43,369 nt of DNA. It comes from Treponemataceae bacterium. Its GTDB lineage: Bacteria; Spirochaetota; Spirochaetia; Treponematales; Treponemataceae. Positions 1 through 8,701 of this stretch are shown here, in pieces. Numbering within the stretch: position 1 is the first letter of the stretch; each line of letters opens with the position of its first letter. The position numbers were made by a program, and so were the translations under genes. The stretch is taken from contig JAIKVO010000082.1 of the NCBI GenBank assembly GCA_024685655.1, forward strand, positions 1-43,369, in the 5' to 3' direction. Under the pieces are notes generated by a model. The model did no database searches. It was given only the letters and a program-made list of their open reading frames with translations, and had not been told where the DNA came from.

Positions 1-417
1 GCCGGTAGTGATGAAGAACTTGGTGTCGACAAAAAAGAAGCCGAGAAAAAAGAAAAGGAGTTCAAGCCTGTTGTAGAAAAAATAAAAACTGCTCTCGGCG
101 ATAACGTAAAAGAAGTTGTTCTTTCAAAACGCCTTTCTGAATCTCCATCATGTATTGTAGTTGATGAAAACGATCCGTCATTCCAAATGGAAAGAATGAT
201 GAAAGCAATGGGTCAGAATTTTGGTAGTGGAGTAAAACCAATTCTTGAAATCAACGGAGATCACCCACTCGTTCAGTCTGTCAAAAACAGTGAAGACAAA
301 CAGTACATTGAAGATGTTTCCTTTGTTTTGCTTGATCAGGCTTTACTTATCGGTGGCGGTGAACTTAAAGATCCTGCTGACTTTGTAAAACGAATGAATA
401 AGTTATTAACAAAGTAA
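1..417 (+). CDS. htpG: Molecular chaperone HtpG (Hsp90), C-terminal part only
   Basis: The reading frame is open from the first base and ends at TAA 415-417, giving the last 138 residues. The sequence matches the Hsp90/HtpG C-terminal dimerisation domain: a charged EKKEKEF helix, then KIKTALGDNVKEVVLSKRL, then SPSCIVVDE, then the QMERMMKAMGQ helix and a final helix ending in NKLLTK. HtpG is a cytosolic ATP-dependent chaperone. The ATPase and middle domains lie outside the window, so this is a truncation by the window edge and not a broken gene. A strong intrinsic terminator follows at once. The family assignment is secure because the MERMMKAMGQ and NxxHPLV-type segments are hallmarks of the HtpG C-terminus. 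Confidence 0.95.
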   Translation, partial: AGSDEELGVDKKEAEKKEKEFKPVVEKIKTALGDNVKEVVLSKRLSESPSCIVVDENDPSFQMERMMKAMGQNFGSGVKPILEINGDHPLVQSVKNSEDKQYIEDVSFVLLDQALLIGGGELKDPADFVKRMNKLLTK

Positions 418-440
418 AATCTTCCATATTTTTAACTTTA

Positions 441-484
441 AAAAAGGCTTCTGTCTGATTCATGGCAGAAGCCTTTTTCTTTTA
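441..484 (+). terminator. Intrinsic terminator after htpG
   Basis: A perfect 13-bp stem (441-453 with 466-478) closes a 12-nt loop. Its 3' arm runs into a T-rich tail. The 5' arm is A-rich, so a weaker reverse function is possible, but no minus-strand gene ends here. Confidence 0.92.
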
Positions 485-503
485 TTCCGAGATGTGCGCA
501 TTA

Positions 504-532
504 TAGACTTTAAAAATCCTCTTAGTTATACT
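504..532 (+). promoter_or_regulatory. Predicted argA promoter, leaderless type
   Basis: TAGACT (504-509) and TATACT (527-532) are separated by 17 bp. Only six bases separate the -10 from the ATG at 539, so transcription should start at or next to the A of the start codon. No Shine-Dalgarno is visible. Confidence 0.6.
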
Positions 533-538
533 TGCCGT

Positions 539-1867
539 ATGGATACACAGCTTATATATAATAAAGCAGAAAGAATCCGCGATGTTCTTCGCTATGTTTC
601 ATTATTCAAGAATTCTCTTATTGTTATTCATCTTGATGAAGATATAATTAATTCGACTCTTTTTTCCAGCCACATCCACGATATTGCTTTTTTGCATGAA
701 GCCGGTATAAAAATTGTAATTGTACCCGGTGCAAAACGCAGCATCGATTCTGTTCTTCGAAATGCTAATATTTCTTGGCATTACGAAGACAACACCAGAA
801 TTACAGAATTGTCTGCTATTCCTCTTATAAAAATGGCAGCGTTTGACGTATCCAACAAAATAATGACTTGCCTTGCAGAAGAAAATCTTTCTGCTGTTAT
901 AGGTAACTGGGTAAAAGCCCGCGGAAAAGGTGTTCTTAACGGAATAGATTTTTGCACAGCTGGGGAAATTGATAAAATCGATTCTAATGCCATCAACTCC
1001 ATTTTAAATGACGGGTTTATTCCTATCTTTCCTTGTATCGGTTGGAGCTCTACAGGGAAACCGTACAATATTTCATCCGCTTCTCTTGCCACAGAAATTG
1101 CAATAAAACTGAACGCAAAAAAGCTCTTTTTTATGAGTCCATACAACAATATTTCTAGTAAAGATTTTTCATTGCCAGAAGATGTTGTCGGAGAAGATTT
1201 TGTCCCTTCACTTAATCTTAATCAATTAGAGTCGCTATTAAAACTTAATACAAATAATGAGTCTGTAAAATCTTCTTTATTGGCACTTCTTCGGTTATCA
1301 GATATTGCATGCCAAAAAGGAGTTGACAGATGTCATATCGTTGACGGATTTATCGACGGTTCTTTGACTTGCGAAATTTTCTCTGACATCGGAACTGGCA
1401 CAATGATTTATAAAGATTCTTACGGTGGAATACGAACAATTACAAAATCTGATATTGCACCTATTTTAAATCTTATGCGACCGTTCGTTGAAAAACAAAT
1501 TCTTCTTCCAAGAACAGAACATAACATTCTTGATCGCATTGATGATTTTATTGTCTATGAACTTGACGGCGGTATAAAAGCATGCTCTGCTCTTCATGTA
1601 CTAGATGAAACTTCTGCCGAAATCGCCGCAGTTGCTGTTGATCAATCTTGTTCGCACATGGGTATTGGACCGAAAATGATTTCTTATCTGATTGACCGTG
1701 CAAAAACAATGAACATGTCTAGGGTTTTTATTTTGACAACGCAAACTGCCGATTGGTTTGAAAAACTCGGTTTTGTTCAGACAACCCTTGATGAACTGCC
1801 CAAATGTAAACAAGAAAAGTACGATAAAAAACGCCAGTCAAAAATTCTTAAATACTTGATTAAATAA
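539..1867 (+). CDS. argA: Amino-acid N-acetyltransferase (N-acetylglutamate synthase, ArgA type)
   Basis: ArgA makes N-acetylglutamate from glutamate and acetyl-CoA, the first step of arginine synthesis, in the cytosol. The 442-residue product has the two-domain ArgA layout. The N-terminal amino-acid-kinase fold (about residues 20-260) carries IHDIAFLHEAGIKIVIVPGA and GNWVKARGKGVLNGIDF. The C-terminal GNAT domain (about 300-440) carries IAAVAVDQSCSHMGIGPKMI, the acetyl-CoA loop, and WFEKLGFVQ. An in-frame GTG at 494 would add 15 residues, but it lies 10 nt after the htpG terminator with no room for a promoter. The ATG at 539 sits 6 nt after a good -10 and aligns with the usual ArgA N-terminus. 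The gene stands alone; no other arginine genes are in view. Confidence 0.9.
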   Translation: MDTQLIYNKAERIRDVLRYVSLFKNSLIVIHLDEDIINSTLFSSHIHDIAFLHEAGIKIVIVPGAKRSIDSVLRNANISWHYEDNTRITELSAIPLIKMAAFDVSNKIMTCLAEENLSAVIGNWVKARGKGVLNGIDFCTAGEIDKIDSNAINSILNDGFIPIFPCIGWSSTGKPYNISSASLATEIAIKLNAKKLFFMSPYNNISSKDFSLPEDVVGEDFVPSLNLNQLESLLKLNTNNESVKSSLLALLRLSDIACQKGVDRCHIVDGFIDGSLTCEIFSDIGTGTMIYKDSYGGIRTITKSDIAPILNLMRPFVEKQILLPRTEHNILDRIDDFIVYELDGGIKACSALHVLDETSAEIAAVAVDQSCSHMGIGPKMISYLIDRAKTMNMSRVFILTTQTADWFEKLGFVQTTLDELPKCKQEKYDKKRQSKILKYLIK

Positions 1868-1993
1868 TTTGATTTGTACTGATTGAACATATACACCGAC
1901 TCACAAAAATTCTGTAGAGAAGCTTCGAACGAGTTTCGTCCCATATCAACAGCCACGACCTTATTCGCAATATAGATTTATAGAAAATGCGTG

Positions 1994-2029
1994 CTTCGCC
2001 CTTGTTGCCAAATACAAGCGAGGGCGAAG
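1994..2029. repeat. Intergenic inverted repeat between argA and the GNAT gene
   Basis: A 9-bp perfect dyad (1994-2002 with 2021-2029, CTTCGCCCT/AGGGCGAAG) has an 18-nt loop and no T-tract. It lies in the convergent gap 1868-2081, where nothing else was recognised. It may act as a weak bidirectional stop or RNA 3'-end stabiliser. Confidence 0.5.
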
Positions 2030-2081
2030 AATTAAACCCTCTTAACGAATTACCACACGAGTTTCATAGATTATCGTAAGA

Positions 2082-2612
2082 TTATGCATTTCTCTGTTTT
2101 GACATGAATAACACTAAATCATCATCATTCACGCATGGTTCATATTGTTCTAAAGGCTTACCTTTATACCACAATCCGCTACCATCAAAATTGTAACCGC
2201 GTTTTACATATATTCTTTGTGCCTCTCCATATCCTGAATGGAGTCCAACCGCAAGATAAACCATTTCTGAAATTTTGAATGCTTCTTGCTCAACTATCTC
2301 TAAAAGCATATTTCCAATACCAAGTTTTTGAACATTTTTAAACACACTCAAATCAACTATTTCGGGATAATTCATTCCAGCCCAAGGACCCTCCGAAGGA
2401 TTTAAAACCAAAGTGCATATTCCAGAAACTTTGACATCATATTCTGCTATGAATACTTTTCTTATCCCTGATTCCTGTTCTTTGAAATAGTTTTCATAAG
2501 TTTCTATATTTGATTGCCATCCATAAGAAAGATATGTTTCATAGAAAATTTGTGCATCTTCTTCTATCATATTTCTAATAAAAATTTTATCATCGCTAAA
2601 ATACTGTATCAT
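2082..2612 (-). CDS. GNAT-family N-acetyltransferase
   Basis: The product is a single-domain GNAT acetyltransferase of 176 residues, the usual length. It should transfer acetyl from acetyl-CoA to an unknown amine. The core is visible as VDLSVFKNVQKLGIGNMLLEIVEQEA (motif A with the Q/R-x-x-G-x-G/A-type pyrophosphate loop, here QKLGIG), then YLAVGLHSGYGEAQRIYVKRGY, the typical motif B ending in a R-GY-x-F turn. Two start codons are possible. The ATG at 2618 directly abuts the GGAGG ribosome site, while the ATG at 2612 is 6 nt downstream of it, so 2612 is chosen. The gene lies downstream of gyrA on the same strand, with the parS sites between them, and faces argA. The substrate cannot be read from sequence. 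Confidence 0.85.
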   Translation of the reverse strand: MIQYFSDDKIFIRNMIEEDAQIFYETYLSYGWQSNIETYENYFKEQESGIRKVFIAEYDVKVSGICTLVLNPSEGPWAGMNYPEIVDLSVFKNVQKLGIGNMLLEIVEQEAFKISEMVYLAVGLHSGYGEAQRIYVKRGYNFDGSGLWYKGKPLEQYEPCVNDDDLVLFMSKQRNA

Positions 2613-2674
2613 TTTCATCCTCCGCCTGAAAAAAATTTTAACATGGAATTACACATATGGGAAGACAAAAAAAA

Positions 2675-2690
2675 TGTTTCACGTGAAACA
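2675..2690. other. parS site 1 (ParB/Spo0J binding site)
   Basis: TGTTTCACGTGAAACA is a perfect 16-bp palindrome identical to the widely conserved bacterial chromosomal parS consensus. It lies between the GNAT gene and gyrA, about 4.6 kb from dnaA. This fits the origin-proximal placement of parS for chromosome segregation and SMC loading. Confidence 0.95.
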
Positions 2691-2700
2691 TTCTGCAAAA

Positions 2701-2716
2701 CGTTCCACGTGAAACA
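2701..2716. other. parS site 2, one-base variant
   Basis: CGTTCCACGTGAAACA matches the parS consensus TGTTNCACGTGAAACA except for the outermost base. It starts 26 bp after parS site 1, so the two sites form a close tandem pair. The parA and parB genes are not in this window. Confidence 0.88.
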
Positions 2717-2758
2717 TCTCTAAAACTTTGTACAAAACCATTGCAATTAAAAATTGAT

Positions 2759-5248
2759 TTATTCTTCGTCTATTTCGTCTTCTGGGTTTACTCTATCCAT
2801 AGCAATAACCATGTCTGGTTCCTGAATGTCCAGGACGCGCACACCGGAAGCGTTTCTTCCTTGAACACTTATTTCAGAAATCTTTGAACGGATTGTTTTT
2901 CCCTGACTGGTGATACAGACAATTTCATCATTTTCTCCAACAGAAACAGCTCCAATAATTTCTCCGGTTTTTTCAGAAACTTTATAACAAAGCTGACCAC
3001 CTGTTGCGCGTCCGTGCTGCATAAATTCTGAGAACTTCAGCTGTTTACCACTACCGCCTGATGTTATCAAAAGCATGTTTCTTGATTCATCAACACAAAC
3101 AGCCGATGTAAGTTCATCATTTGCTTTAAGTTTAAGACCGGTTACACCACGAGCTGCTCTACCCATAACACGGATGTCGTTTTCACTGAATCGCAGTGCT
3201 TGACCTTGTTTTGATATAAAGACGAGCTCGTTGTTTCCTTCAGTAAGAATAGCCGAAACAACTTTGTCACCTTCATCAAGTTTTATAGCTATAATTCCCT
3301 TTGCTTTTGCATTGCGGAATTCGCTTATCTGAACTTTCTTTGCAATTCCCTGCGCGGTAGCAAGACATAAGCACTTGTTTTCATCGAACGATTTTAATGA
3401 AACTGTCGTCGCTATTTCTTCATCGGCTCCAATTTCGAGCAAGCTTTTTATATGAACTCCGCGTGAGTTTTTGCTTGATTCTGGAATCTCATGAATCTTA
3501 AGATAATATGCTTTACCTAGTGTAGAAATGAACAATACGAAATCATGATTCGAAGCTATGAAAAGTTGTTTTATATAATCGTCCTCAACTAGTTTCGCAC
3601 TGTTAGAACCTTTTCCACCTCTAGACTGACTTCTATAAGAAGATGTCGGAACGCATTTGATATAACCCAATCTTGAAATCAAAACAACCATGTCTTCTTC
3701 TTTAATCATATCTTCTATGTTCAGTTGTTCTATTTCATCTGCGACAATATCAGTCCGTCTGTCATCTCCGTATTTTGCAGCAAGTTCATTTGTCTCATCT
3801 TTAATTTTCTGCAAAATCTTTTCGTGGTGTGCAAGAAGATCTTCAAGATAATCTATCCATGCTTGAAGTTCTTTTATCTCTTTTTGCAAGTCTTCAATTT
3901 GTAGATGAGTAAGGCGTTTAAGCTGCATATCTACAATTGCCTGTGCTTGTTCATCATCAAAACTGAATCGTTTTTCAAGTTGAACTTTGGCATCTTCTGT
4001 ATCACGAGAATTTCTGATTATCTTTACTACTTCATCAATATTGTTGATAGCTGTTATCAAAGCTTCCAAGATATGCATCCTGTGCTTTGCAACTTTCAGT
4101 TCATATTGTGTACGTCGTGTAATAACCTCATCACGATGATTAACAAAAAGTACGATAATTTTTTTTAATGTAAGGACTTCTGGGCGCAGATACCTAGAAC
4201 CATCCTCTTTTGTAACTGGAACAAGAGCAAGATTTATAACACCAAAATTCGACTGAAGCTCTGTCTTTGTAAACAGCTGGTTCAATACGATTTTTGTTGT
4301 CGCACCTTTTTTCAAATCAACAACAAGACGCATACCCGAACGATCGGATGACTCATCGTTTGCATTTGAAACCCCGTCTATTTGTTTATCGCGAACAAGC
4401 TCTTTTATGCGCCTGATAATATTTGTTGTATTTATGCCATAAGGAACTTCTGTAAATACTATCGATTCTCGACCATTTTTATCTGTCTCGATTTTGAACT
4501 TTGAACGGATAGTTATCTTACCACGACCAGTAAGATATGCTTTTTTAATACCGGCCGTACCATAAATAACACCACCCGTCGGAAAATCAGGACCCTTTAT
4601 ATGGCGCATCAATTCATCATTTGAAATATCTTTATTATCAATATAAGCACTTATAGCAGAAGCTACTTCGCGCAAATTGTGCGGTGGCATATTTGTTGCC
4701 ATACCGACTGCAATACCTGTCGTTCCATTACAAAGCAAAAACGGGAATTTTGAAGGAAGAACTGAAGGCTCGTCACATGTATCATCAAAGTTACGAACCA
4801 TATCGACAGTTTCTTTATTTATGTCAGAAACCATCTCTTCCGTAATTTTTGTCATTTTTGCTTCTGTATACCTGTATGCTGCTGGGGGGTCACCTGCAAT
4901 TGTACCGAAGTTTCCCTGCGGGGTTACTGTTGTATATCTTTGGGCAAAGTCTTGACCAAGACGAACGAGAGCATCGTAAACAGAAGCATCTCCATGCGGA
5001 TGATAATGTCCAAGAACATCACCGACAATTGTGGCACATTTTTTTGTTTTTCCGCCACTTGCAAGATGAAGAGTGTCCATTGAATACATAATTCGCCGAT
5101 GAACTGGCTTAAGTCCATCACGAACATCAGGCAAAGCACGCTGTACAATAACGGACATAGAATAATCTATATAAGCTTGTTTAACTTCATCCTCTATCGG
5201 AATTTTTATAACTGTTCCACCTTCCGGTGTTTTAATCTCTTCCATCAT
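2759..5248 (-). CDS. gyrA: DNA gyrase subunit A
   Basis: GyrA is the DNA breakage-reunion subunit of the A2B2 gyrase that introduces negative supercoils. The 829-residue product has the winged-helix/tower domain with QRALPDVRDGLKPVHRRI, the catalytic tyrosine in AAYRYTEAKM (Tyr127 counting from 5248) and a C-terminal beta-pinwheel of repeated units. The GyrA box reads QSRGGKG (consensus QRRGGKG), which favours gyrase over ParC. In the quinolone region, HPHGDASVYDAL, the residue equivalent to E. coli Ser83 is Ala, while Asp87 is kept. It follows gyrB by 18 nt in one operon. The second of two adjacent ATGs (5245) is better spaced from the GAGG site and may be the true start. Confidence 0.97.
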   Translation of the reverse strand: MMEEIKTPEGGTVIKIPIEDEVKQAYIDYSMSVIVQRALPDVRDGLKPVHRRIMYSMDTLHLASGGKTKKCATIVGDVLGHYHPHGDASVYDALVRLGQDFAQRYTTVTPQGNFGTIAGDPPAAYRYTEAKMTKITEEMVSDINKETVDMVRNFDDTCDEPSVLPSKFPFLLCNGTTGIAVGMATNMPPHNLREVASAISAYIDNKDISNDELMRHIKGPDFPTGGVIYGTAGIKKAYLTGRGKITIRSKFKIETDKNGRESIVFTEVPYGINTTNIIRRIKELVRDKQIDGVSNANDESSDRSGMRLVVDLKKGATTKIVLNQLFTKTELQSNFGVINLALVPVTKEDGSRYLRPEVLTLKKIIVLFVNHRDEVITRRTQYELKVAKHRMHILEALITAINNIDEVVKIIRNSRDTEDAKVQLEKRFSFDDEQAQAIVDMQLKRLTHLQIEDLQKEIKELQAWIDYLEDLLAHHEKILQKIKDETNELAAKYGDDRRTDIVADEIEQLNIEDMIKEEDMVVLISRLGYIKCVPTSSYRSQSRGGKGSNSAKLVEDDYIKQLFIASNHDFVLFISTLGKAYYLKIHEIPESSKNSRGVHIKSLLEIGADEEIATTVSLKSFDENKCLCLATAQGIAKKVQISEFRNAKAKGIIAIKLDEGDKVVSAILTEGNNELVFISKQGQALRFSENDIRVMGRAARGVTGLKLKANDELTSAVCVDESRNMLLITSGGSGKQLKFSEFMQHGRATGGQLCYKVSEKTGEIIGAVSVGENDEIVCITSQGKTIRSKISEISVQGRNASGVRVLDIQEPDMVIAMDRVNPEDEIDEE

Positions 5249-5266
5249 ATCCTCATATTTTTATGA

Positions 5267-7186
5267 CTAAAAATCCAAATTCGCGTAGCTGGAGTTTTCT
5301 TCTATAAACTGGCGGCGCGGTTCTACATCTTCACCCATACATACAGTGAATATCTTATCTGCAGCGATTGCATCAGGAATTGTTACAACTCTCATCTTTC
5401 TGTGAGTCGGATCCATTGTAGTTTCCCAAAGCTGCTTTCCATCCATTTCACCAAGACCTTTATAACGCTGAACTTCAGCTTTTCCGCGCTGGTCACCCAG
5501 AGCTTCCAAAGCAGCATCTCGCTCCGCATCAGAATAGCAGTAAACAGGCTCTTTTTTTCCAAGCTGTACACGGAACAACGGTGGCATGGCGAGATATACA
5601 TATCCTTTTTCTATGACTTCCGGCATATATCTGAAAAAGAACGTAAGAAGAAGTGTTCTAATATGTGAACCATCAACATCAGCATCGGCCATGATGATAA
5701 TTTTATGGTAGCGGAGTTTTTCAATGTTGAAATCTTTTCCAAAACCAGTTCCAAGAGTAGCAATAACCGGCTCTAGTTTATCATTGTTGACAACTTTTTC
5801 CGGCCGGACTTTCTCAACATTTAGCATTTTTCCCCAAAGCGGAAGAATTGCCTGTGTTTTTGGATCGCGTCCTTTTTTTGCCGATCCGCCTGCAGAGTCT
5901 CCCTCAACGATATAAACTTCACACTGGGCTGGGTCTTTCAATGAGCAGTCAGAAAGTTTCTCCGGCAAACCGAAACTGTCAGAAAGAGACTTTTTTCTTG
6001 AAGCGTCTTTTGCTTTTTTCGCCGCAATTCGAGCAGAAGCTTCGCTTACGCATTTATCAAGAATAACTTCTATGATCTTAGGGTTTTGCTCAAAAAAGAT
6101 TGTTAATTTTTCTTTTACAAGTGAGTCTACGATTGTTCTAACTTCAGTGTTTCCAAGCTTTGTTTTTGTCTGTCCCTCGAATTGCGGCTCAGGAACTTTC
6201 ATAGAAATAACAGCTGTAAGTCCAGAACGAACATCTTCACCTGTAAGTTTCTCATCTTTATCCAAACGTTTTTGTATCTTGGGATATTTTTCCAAGAAAT
6301 CGTTCATGACTCTTGTAAGAGCTATTTTGAATCCATCAAGATGAGAACCACCTTCTTTTGTATTTATGTCATTTACAAAAGAAAGGATATTTTCTGCATA
6401 TCCGTCATTATAATGCAAAGATATTTCTGTGATTATGTCGTCTTTTTCACCTGAAATATGAATTGGCTCTTCTGGAACGACTTTCTTCTTTTCATCAAGA
6501 TATTTTACGAAATGGTTTATTCCACCCTCAAACCTGAAAACAGATTCTTTAGGAGTTTCATTTCTTTCATCACGCAGAACTATAGTTATTCCACTATTTA
6601 AAAAAGCAAGTTCCCTAAGACGATTTGAAAGAACTTCAAAACTGTATTCTGTTGTTTCGGTAAAAATTGTGGAATCTGCCTTCCATCGGATTGTTGTTCC
6701 ACGTTTCTCTGTAGTTCCGTTTTCTGTAACGGGCGTTACAGGTGTTCCTCGCTCATATTTCTGTACATATTTTTTTCCTTCACGACAGACAACTGCTTCC
6801 ATCCAATCGGAAAGAGCATTTACACAAGAAACACCTACACCGTGAAGACCGCCTGAAACTTTATATGAACCTTTATCGAATTTACCACCAGCATGGAGCC
6901 TTGTAAGTACAAGCTCTAATGCACTTATACCTTCGGTAGGATGAATATCAACAGGAATTCCGCGTCCGTTATCTTCAACACGTACAACATCATCTTTTTC
7001 AAGTGTAACAAAAATACTGTCGCACTGACCTTGCATTGCTTCATCTATAGAATTATCTACAACTTCATAAACAAGATGATGTAATCCATCAGGACCAGTT
7101 GAACCAATATACATTCCAGGACGCTTTCGAACAGCTTCCAGACCTTTTAATACTTGAATATTTGTGGCTGAATATGAGGCACTCAT
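5267..7186 (-). CDS. gyrB: DNA gyrase subunit B
   Basis: GyrB supplies the ATPase and TOPRIM functions of gyrase. The 639 residues show a GHKL ATPase domain (VLKGLEAVRKRPGMYIGS; VYEVVDNSIDEA with the Mg-binding Asn; DNGRGIPVDIHP; SGGLHGVGVSCVNALS), a transducer domain, and a TOPRIM domain with VEGDSAGGSAKKGRD and MADADVDGSHIRTLL. The C-terminus has the usual RYKGLGEMDGKQLWETTMDP. The length is that of a standard short GyrB without the proteobacterial insertion. The start has an AAGGGG ribosome site 5 nt upstream. It is transcribed divergently from dnaA and forms an operon with gyrA. Confidence 0.97.
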   Translation of the reverse strand: MSASYSATNIQVLKGLEAVRKRPGMYIGSTGPDGLHHLVYEVVDNSIDEAMQGQCDSIFVTLEKDDVVRVEDNGRGIPVDIHPTEGISALELVLTRLHAGGKFDKGSYKVSGGLHGVGVSCVNALSDWMEAVVCREGKKYVQKYERGTPVTPVTENGTTEKRGTTIRWKADSTIFTETTEYSFEVLSNRLRELAFLNSGITIVLRDERNETPKESVFRFEGGINHFVKYLDEKKKVVPEEPIHISGEKDDIITEISLHYNDGYAENILSFVNDINTKEGGSHLDGFKIALTRVMNDFLEKYPKIQKRLDKDEKLTGEDVRSGLTAVISMKVPEPQFEGQTKTKLGNTEVRTIVDSLVKEKLTIFFEQNPKIIEVILDKCVSEASARIAAKKAKDASRKKSLSDSFGLPEKLSDCSLKDPAQCEVYIVEGDSAGGSAKKGRDPKTQAILPLWGKMLNVEKVRPEKVVNNDKLEPVIATLGTGFGKDFNIEKLRYHKIIIMADADVDGSHIRTLLLTFFFRYMPEVIEKGYVYLAMPPLFRVQLGKKEPVYCYSDAERDAALEALGDQRGKAEVQRYKGLGEMDGKQLWETTMDPTHRKMRVVTIPDAIAADKIFTVCMGEDVEPRRQFIEENSSYANLDF

Positions 7187-7202
7187 TCATACCCCTTGTA
7201 AG

Positions 7203-7208
7203 ATTATA
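7203..7208 (-). promoter_or_regulatory. Probable -10 element for gyrBA
   Basis: On the minus strand the bases read TATAAT, 16 nt upstream of the gyrB start. A convincing -35 was not found, so only the -10 is called. The divergent dnaA promoter lies about 25 bp away. Confidence 0.4.
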
Positions 7209-7231
7209 AATGTTAGATGAGTATAAACTTA

Positions 7232-7261
7232 TTGAAAAAAAAAGTAAAGGCAGAGTATAAT
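7232..7261 (+). promoter_or_regulatory. Predicted dnaA promoter, leaderless type
   Basis: TTGAAA (7232-7237) and a perfect TATAAT (7256-7261) are separated by 18 bp. Six bases then lead to the dnaA ATG at 7268. The AAGGA just before the ATG has zero spacing and so should not work as a normal Shine-Dalgarno. Confidence 0.6.
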
Positions 7262-7267
7262 TAAGGA

Positions 7268-8701
7268 ATGTCAGATTTCAAAGTGTTTTGGGAAGAAGCC
7301 GTAAAAGTCCTTTATTCAGAATATGAAAACCTCAACCGTACAGAGGAGTTTAATCTCTGGATAAAAGCAATAGATTATGTAAATTCTCATGATACGACTA
7401 TAGTTATTTCTGTTCCTTCAACTTTTTTTAAAGAACAACTTATTAGGCGTGGCGATATTTCCAAATTGCAGAATTTTATCTGTGAACTTTCTGGACAGAA
7501 TATTTCTTTTGAGTTTGAAATTAAACCAAAGGAACTGAAATCTTCTGACAATACACCGAATAATACATCTTTTACAAAAAACAACAGCGTGAATGTAAAT
7601 ACAAAAACTAATGACAATTCAGATACTCCAAATTTGACATCGAAAAAAACAGATAAACAACACCCTCAACTTTCTGAACGCTATAGTTTTGAAAACTTTG
7701 TATATGGCGATAACTCTGTTTTTGCATACAATGCAACTCTTGCAGTGGCAAAAAATCCTGGAAAAGCATATAACCCAGTTTTATTGTATGGTGGAGTCGG
7801 ACTTGGAAAAACACATCTCATGCAAGCAATTGGAAATTATGCTTGGAAAGAATCGAACGCAAAAATAATATATATAACTGCGGAAAACTTTACTAACGAA
7901 TTTATAAAAGCACTTGGTCAAGGACAAGTTGCTATATCAAAGTTCAAAGATAAATATCGTTCTGTAGATATTCTTCTTATTGATGATATTCATTTTCTTC
8001 AGAAAAAAGACGGAACACAAGAAGAGCTTTTCCACACGTTTAATGCACTTTATGACTCAAACAAACAAATTGTCTTTACATGTGATCGTCCTGTTTCTGA
8101 GCTCAAGAATCTTTCTGACAGACTTCGTTCACGTTTTGAAAGAGGCCTGAATGTTGATCTTCAACCACCTGATTATGAAACCAGGCGAGCAATTATTGAA
8201 AAGAAGCTTGAAGAAAGCAATAAAACAATACCATCTGACATAATAGACTTTATAGCTCATAATATTGCCTCGAATGTTCGTGATCTTGAAGCAGCTATTA
8301 TGAAAATTGTCGCATATAATGAGCTTATCAACAAAAAAGAAATCACTATAGAAACAGCAAGTCAACTTTTACGTGATTTTATAAGTTCTCCTAAGCAATC
8401 TAATTTAGGAATTGATACTATCATCAAAGTAATTGCAGAAGAATACGGCCTTTCATCTTCAGATATAAAAGGAAAAAAACGCACAAAAAATATAATAATG
8501 CCTCGACAAATCGCTATGTACATAGCAAGAGAAATAACTGAATTCTCCACGACGGAGATAGGAGCAGAATTCGGACGCGATCATACAACAGTTGTGCATT
8601 CCTGCCAAAAAATTGAAGAATCAATACAATCCGATTCTAAATTTGACAGCAAAATCCAACTTCTTATAAGAAATATTAAAGATTATAAAAAATCTATTTA
8701 G
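7268..8701 (+). CDS. dnaA: Chromosomal replication initiator protein DnaA
   Basis: DnaA is the AAA+ initiator that binds DnaA boxes and melts oriC. The 477 residues show domain I (FWEEAVKVLYSEYENLNRTEEFNLWI), a low-complexity Asn/Thr/Lys linker (about 100-135), domain III with Walker A GGVGLGKTH near residue 175, Walker B ILLIDDIHFLQ and the box VII/sensor region LSDRLRSRFERGL, and domain IV with the DnaA signature GRDHTTVVHSCQKIE. The start at 7268 aligns with domain I of other DnaA proteins. It is divergent from gyrB and followed by a 249-bp AT-rich gap and dnaN, the classic origin layout. Confidence 0.97.
   Translation: MSDFKVFWEEAVKVLYSEYENLNRTEEFNLWIKAIDYVNSHDTTIVISVPSTFFKEQLIRRGDISKLQNFICELSGQNISFEFEIKPKELKSSDNTPNNTSFTKNNSVNVNTKTNDNSDTPNLTSKKTDKQHPQLSERYSFENFVYGDNSVFAYNATLAVAKNPGKAYNPVLLYGGVGLGKTHLMQAIGNYAWKESNAKIIYITAENFTNEFIKALGQGQVAISKFKDKYRSVDILLIDDIHFLQKKDGTQEELFHTFNALYDSNKQIVFTCDRPVSELKNLSDRLRSRFERGLNVDLQPPDYETRRAIIEKKLEESNKTIPSDIIDFIAHNIASNVRDLEAAIMKIVAYNELINKKEITIETASQLLRDFISSPKQSNLGIDTIIKVIAEEYGLSSSDIKGKKRTKNIIMPRQIAMYIAREITEFSTTEIGAEFGRDHTTVVHSCQKIEESIQSDSKFDSKIQLLIRNIKDYKKSI

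Noticed and set aside
494-538. Upstream GTG start for argA at 494
   Set aside because: It lies 10 nt after the htpG terminator T-tract with no ribosome site. The ATG at 539 fits both homology and the promoter.
781-1149. Minus-strand frame of 122 codons inside argA
   Set aside because: It is antisense to a well-conserved gene and has no recognisable family or ribosome site.
1868-2081. Possible pseudogene or insertion-sequence scar between argA and the GNAT gene
   Set aside because: Short translated fragments in several frames show no recognisable family, and no terminal repeats or target duplication were found.
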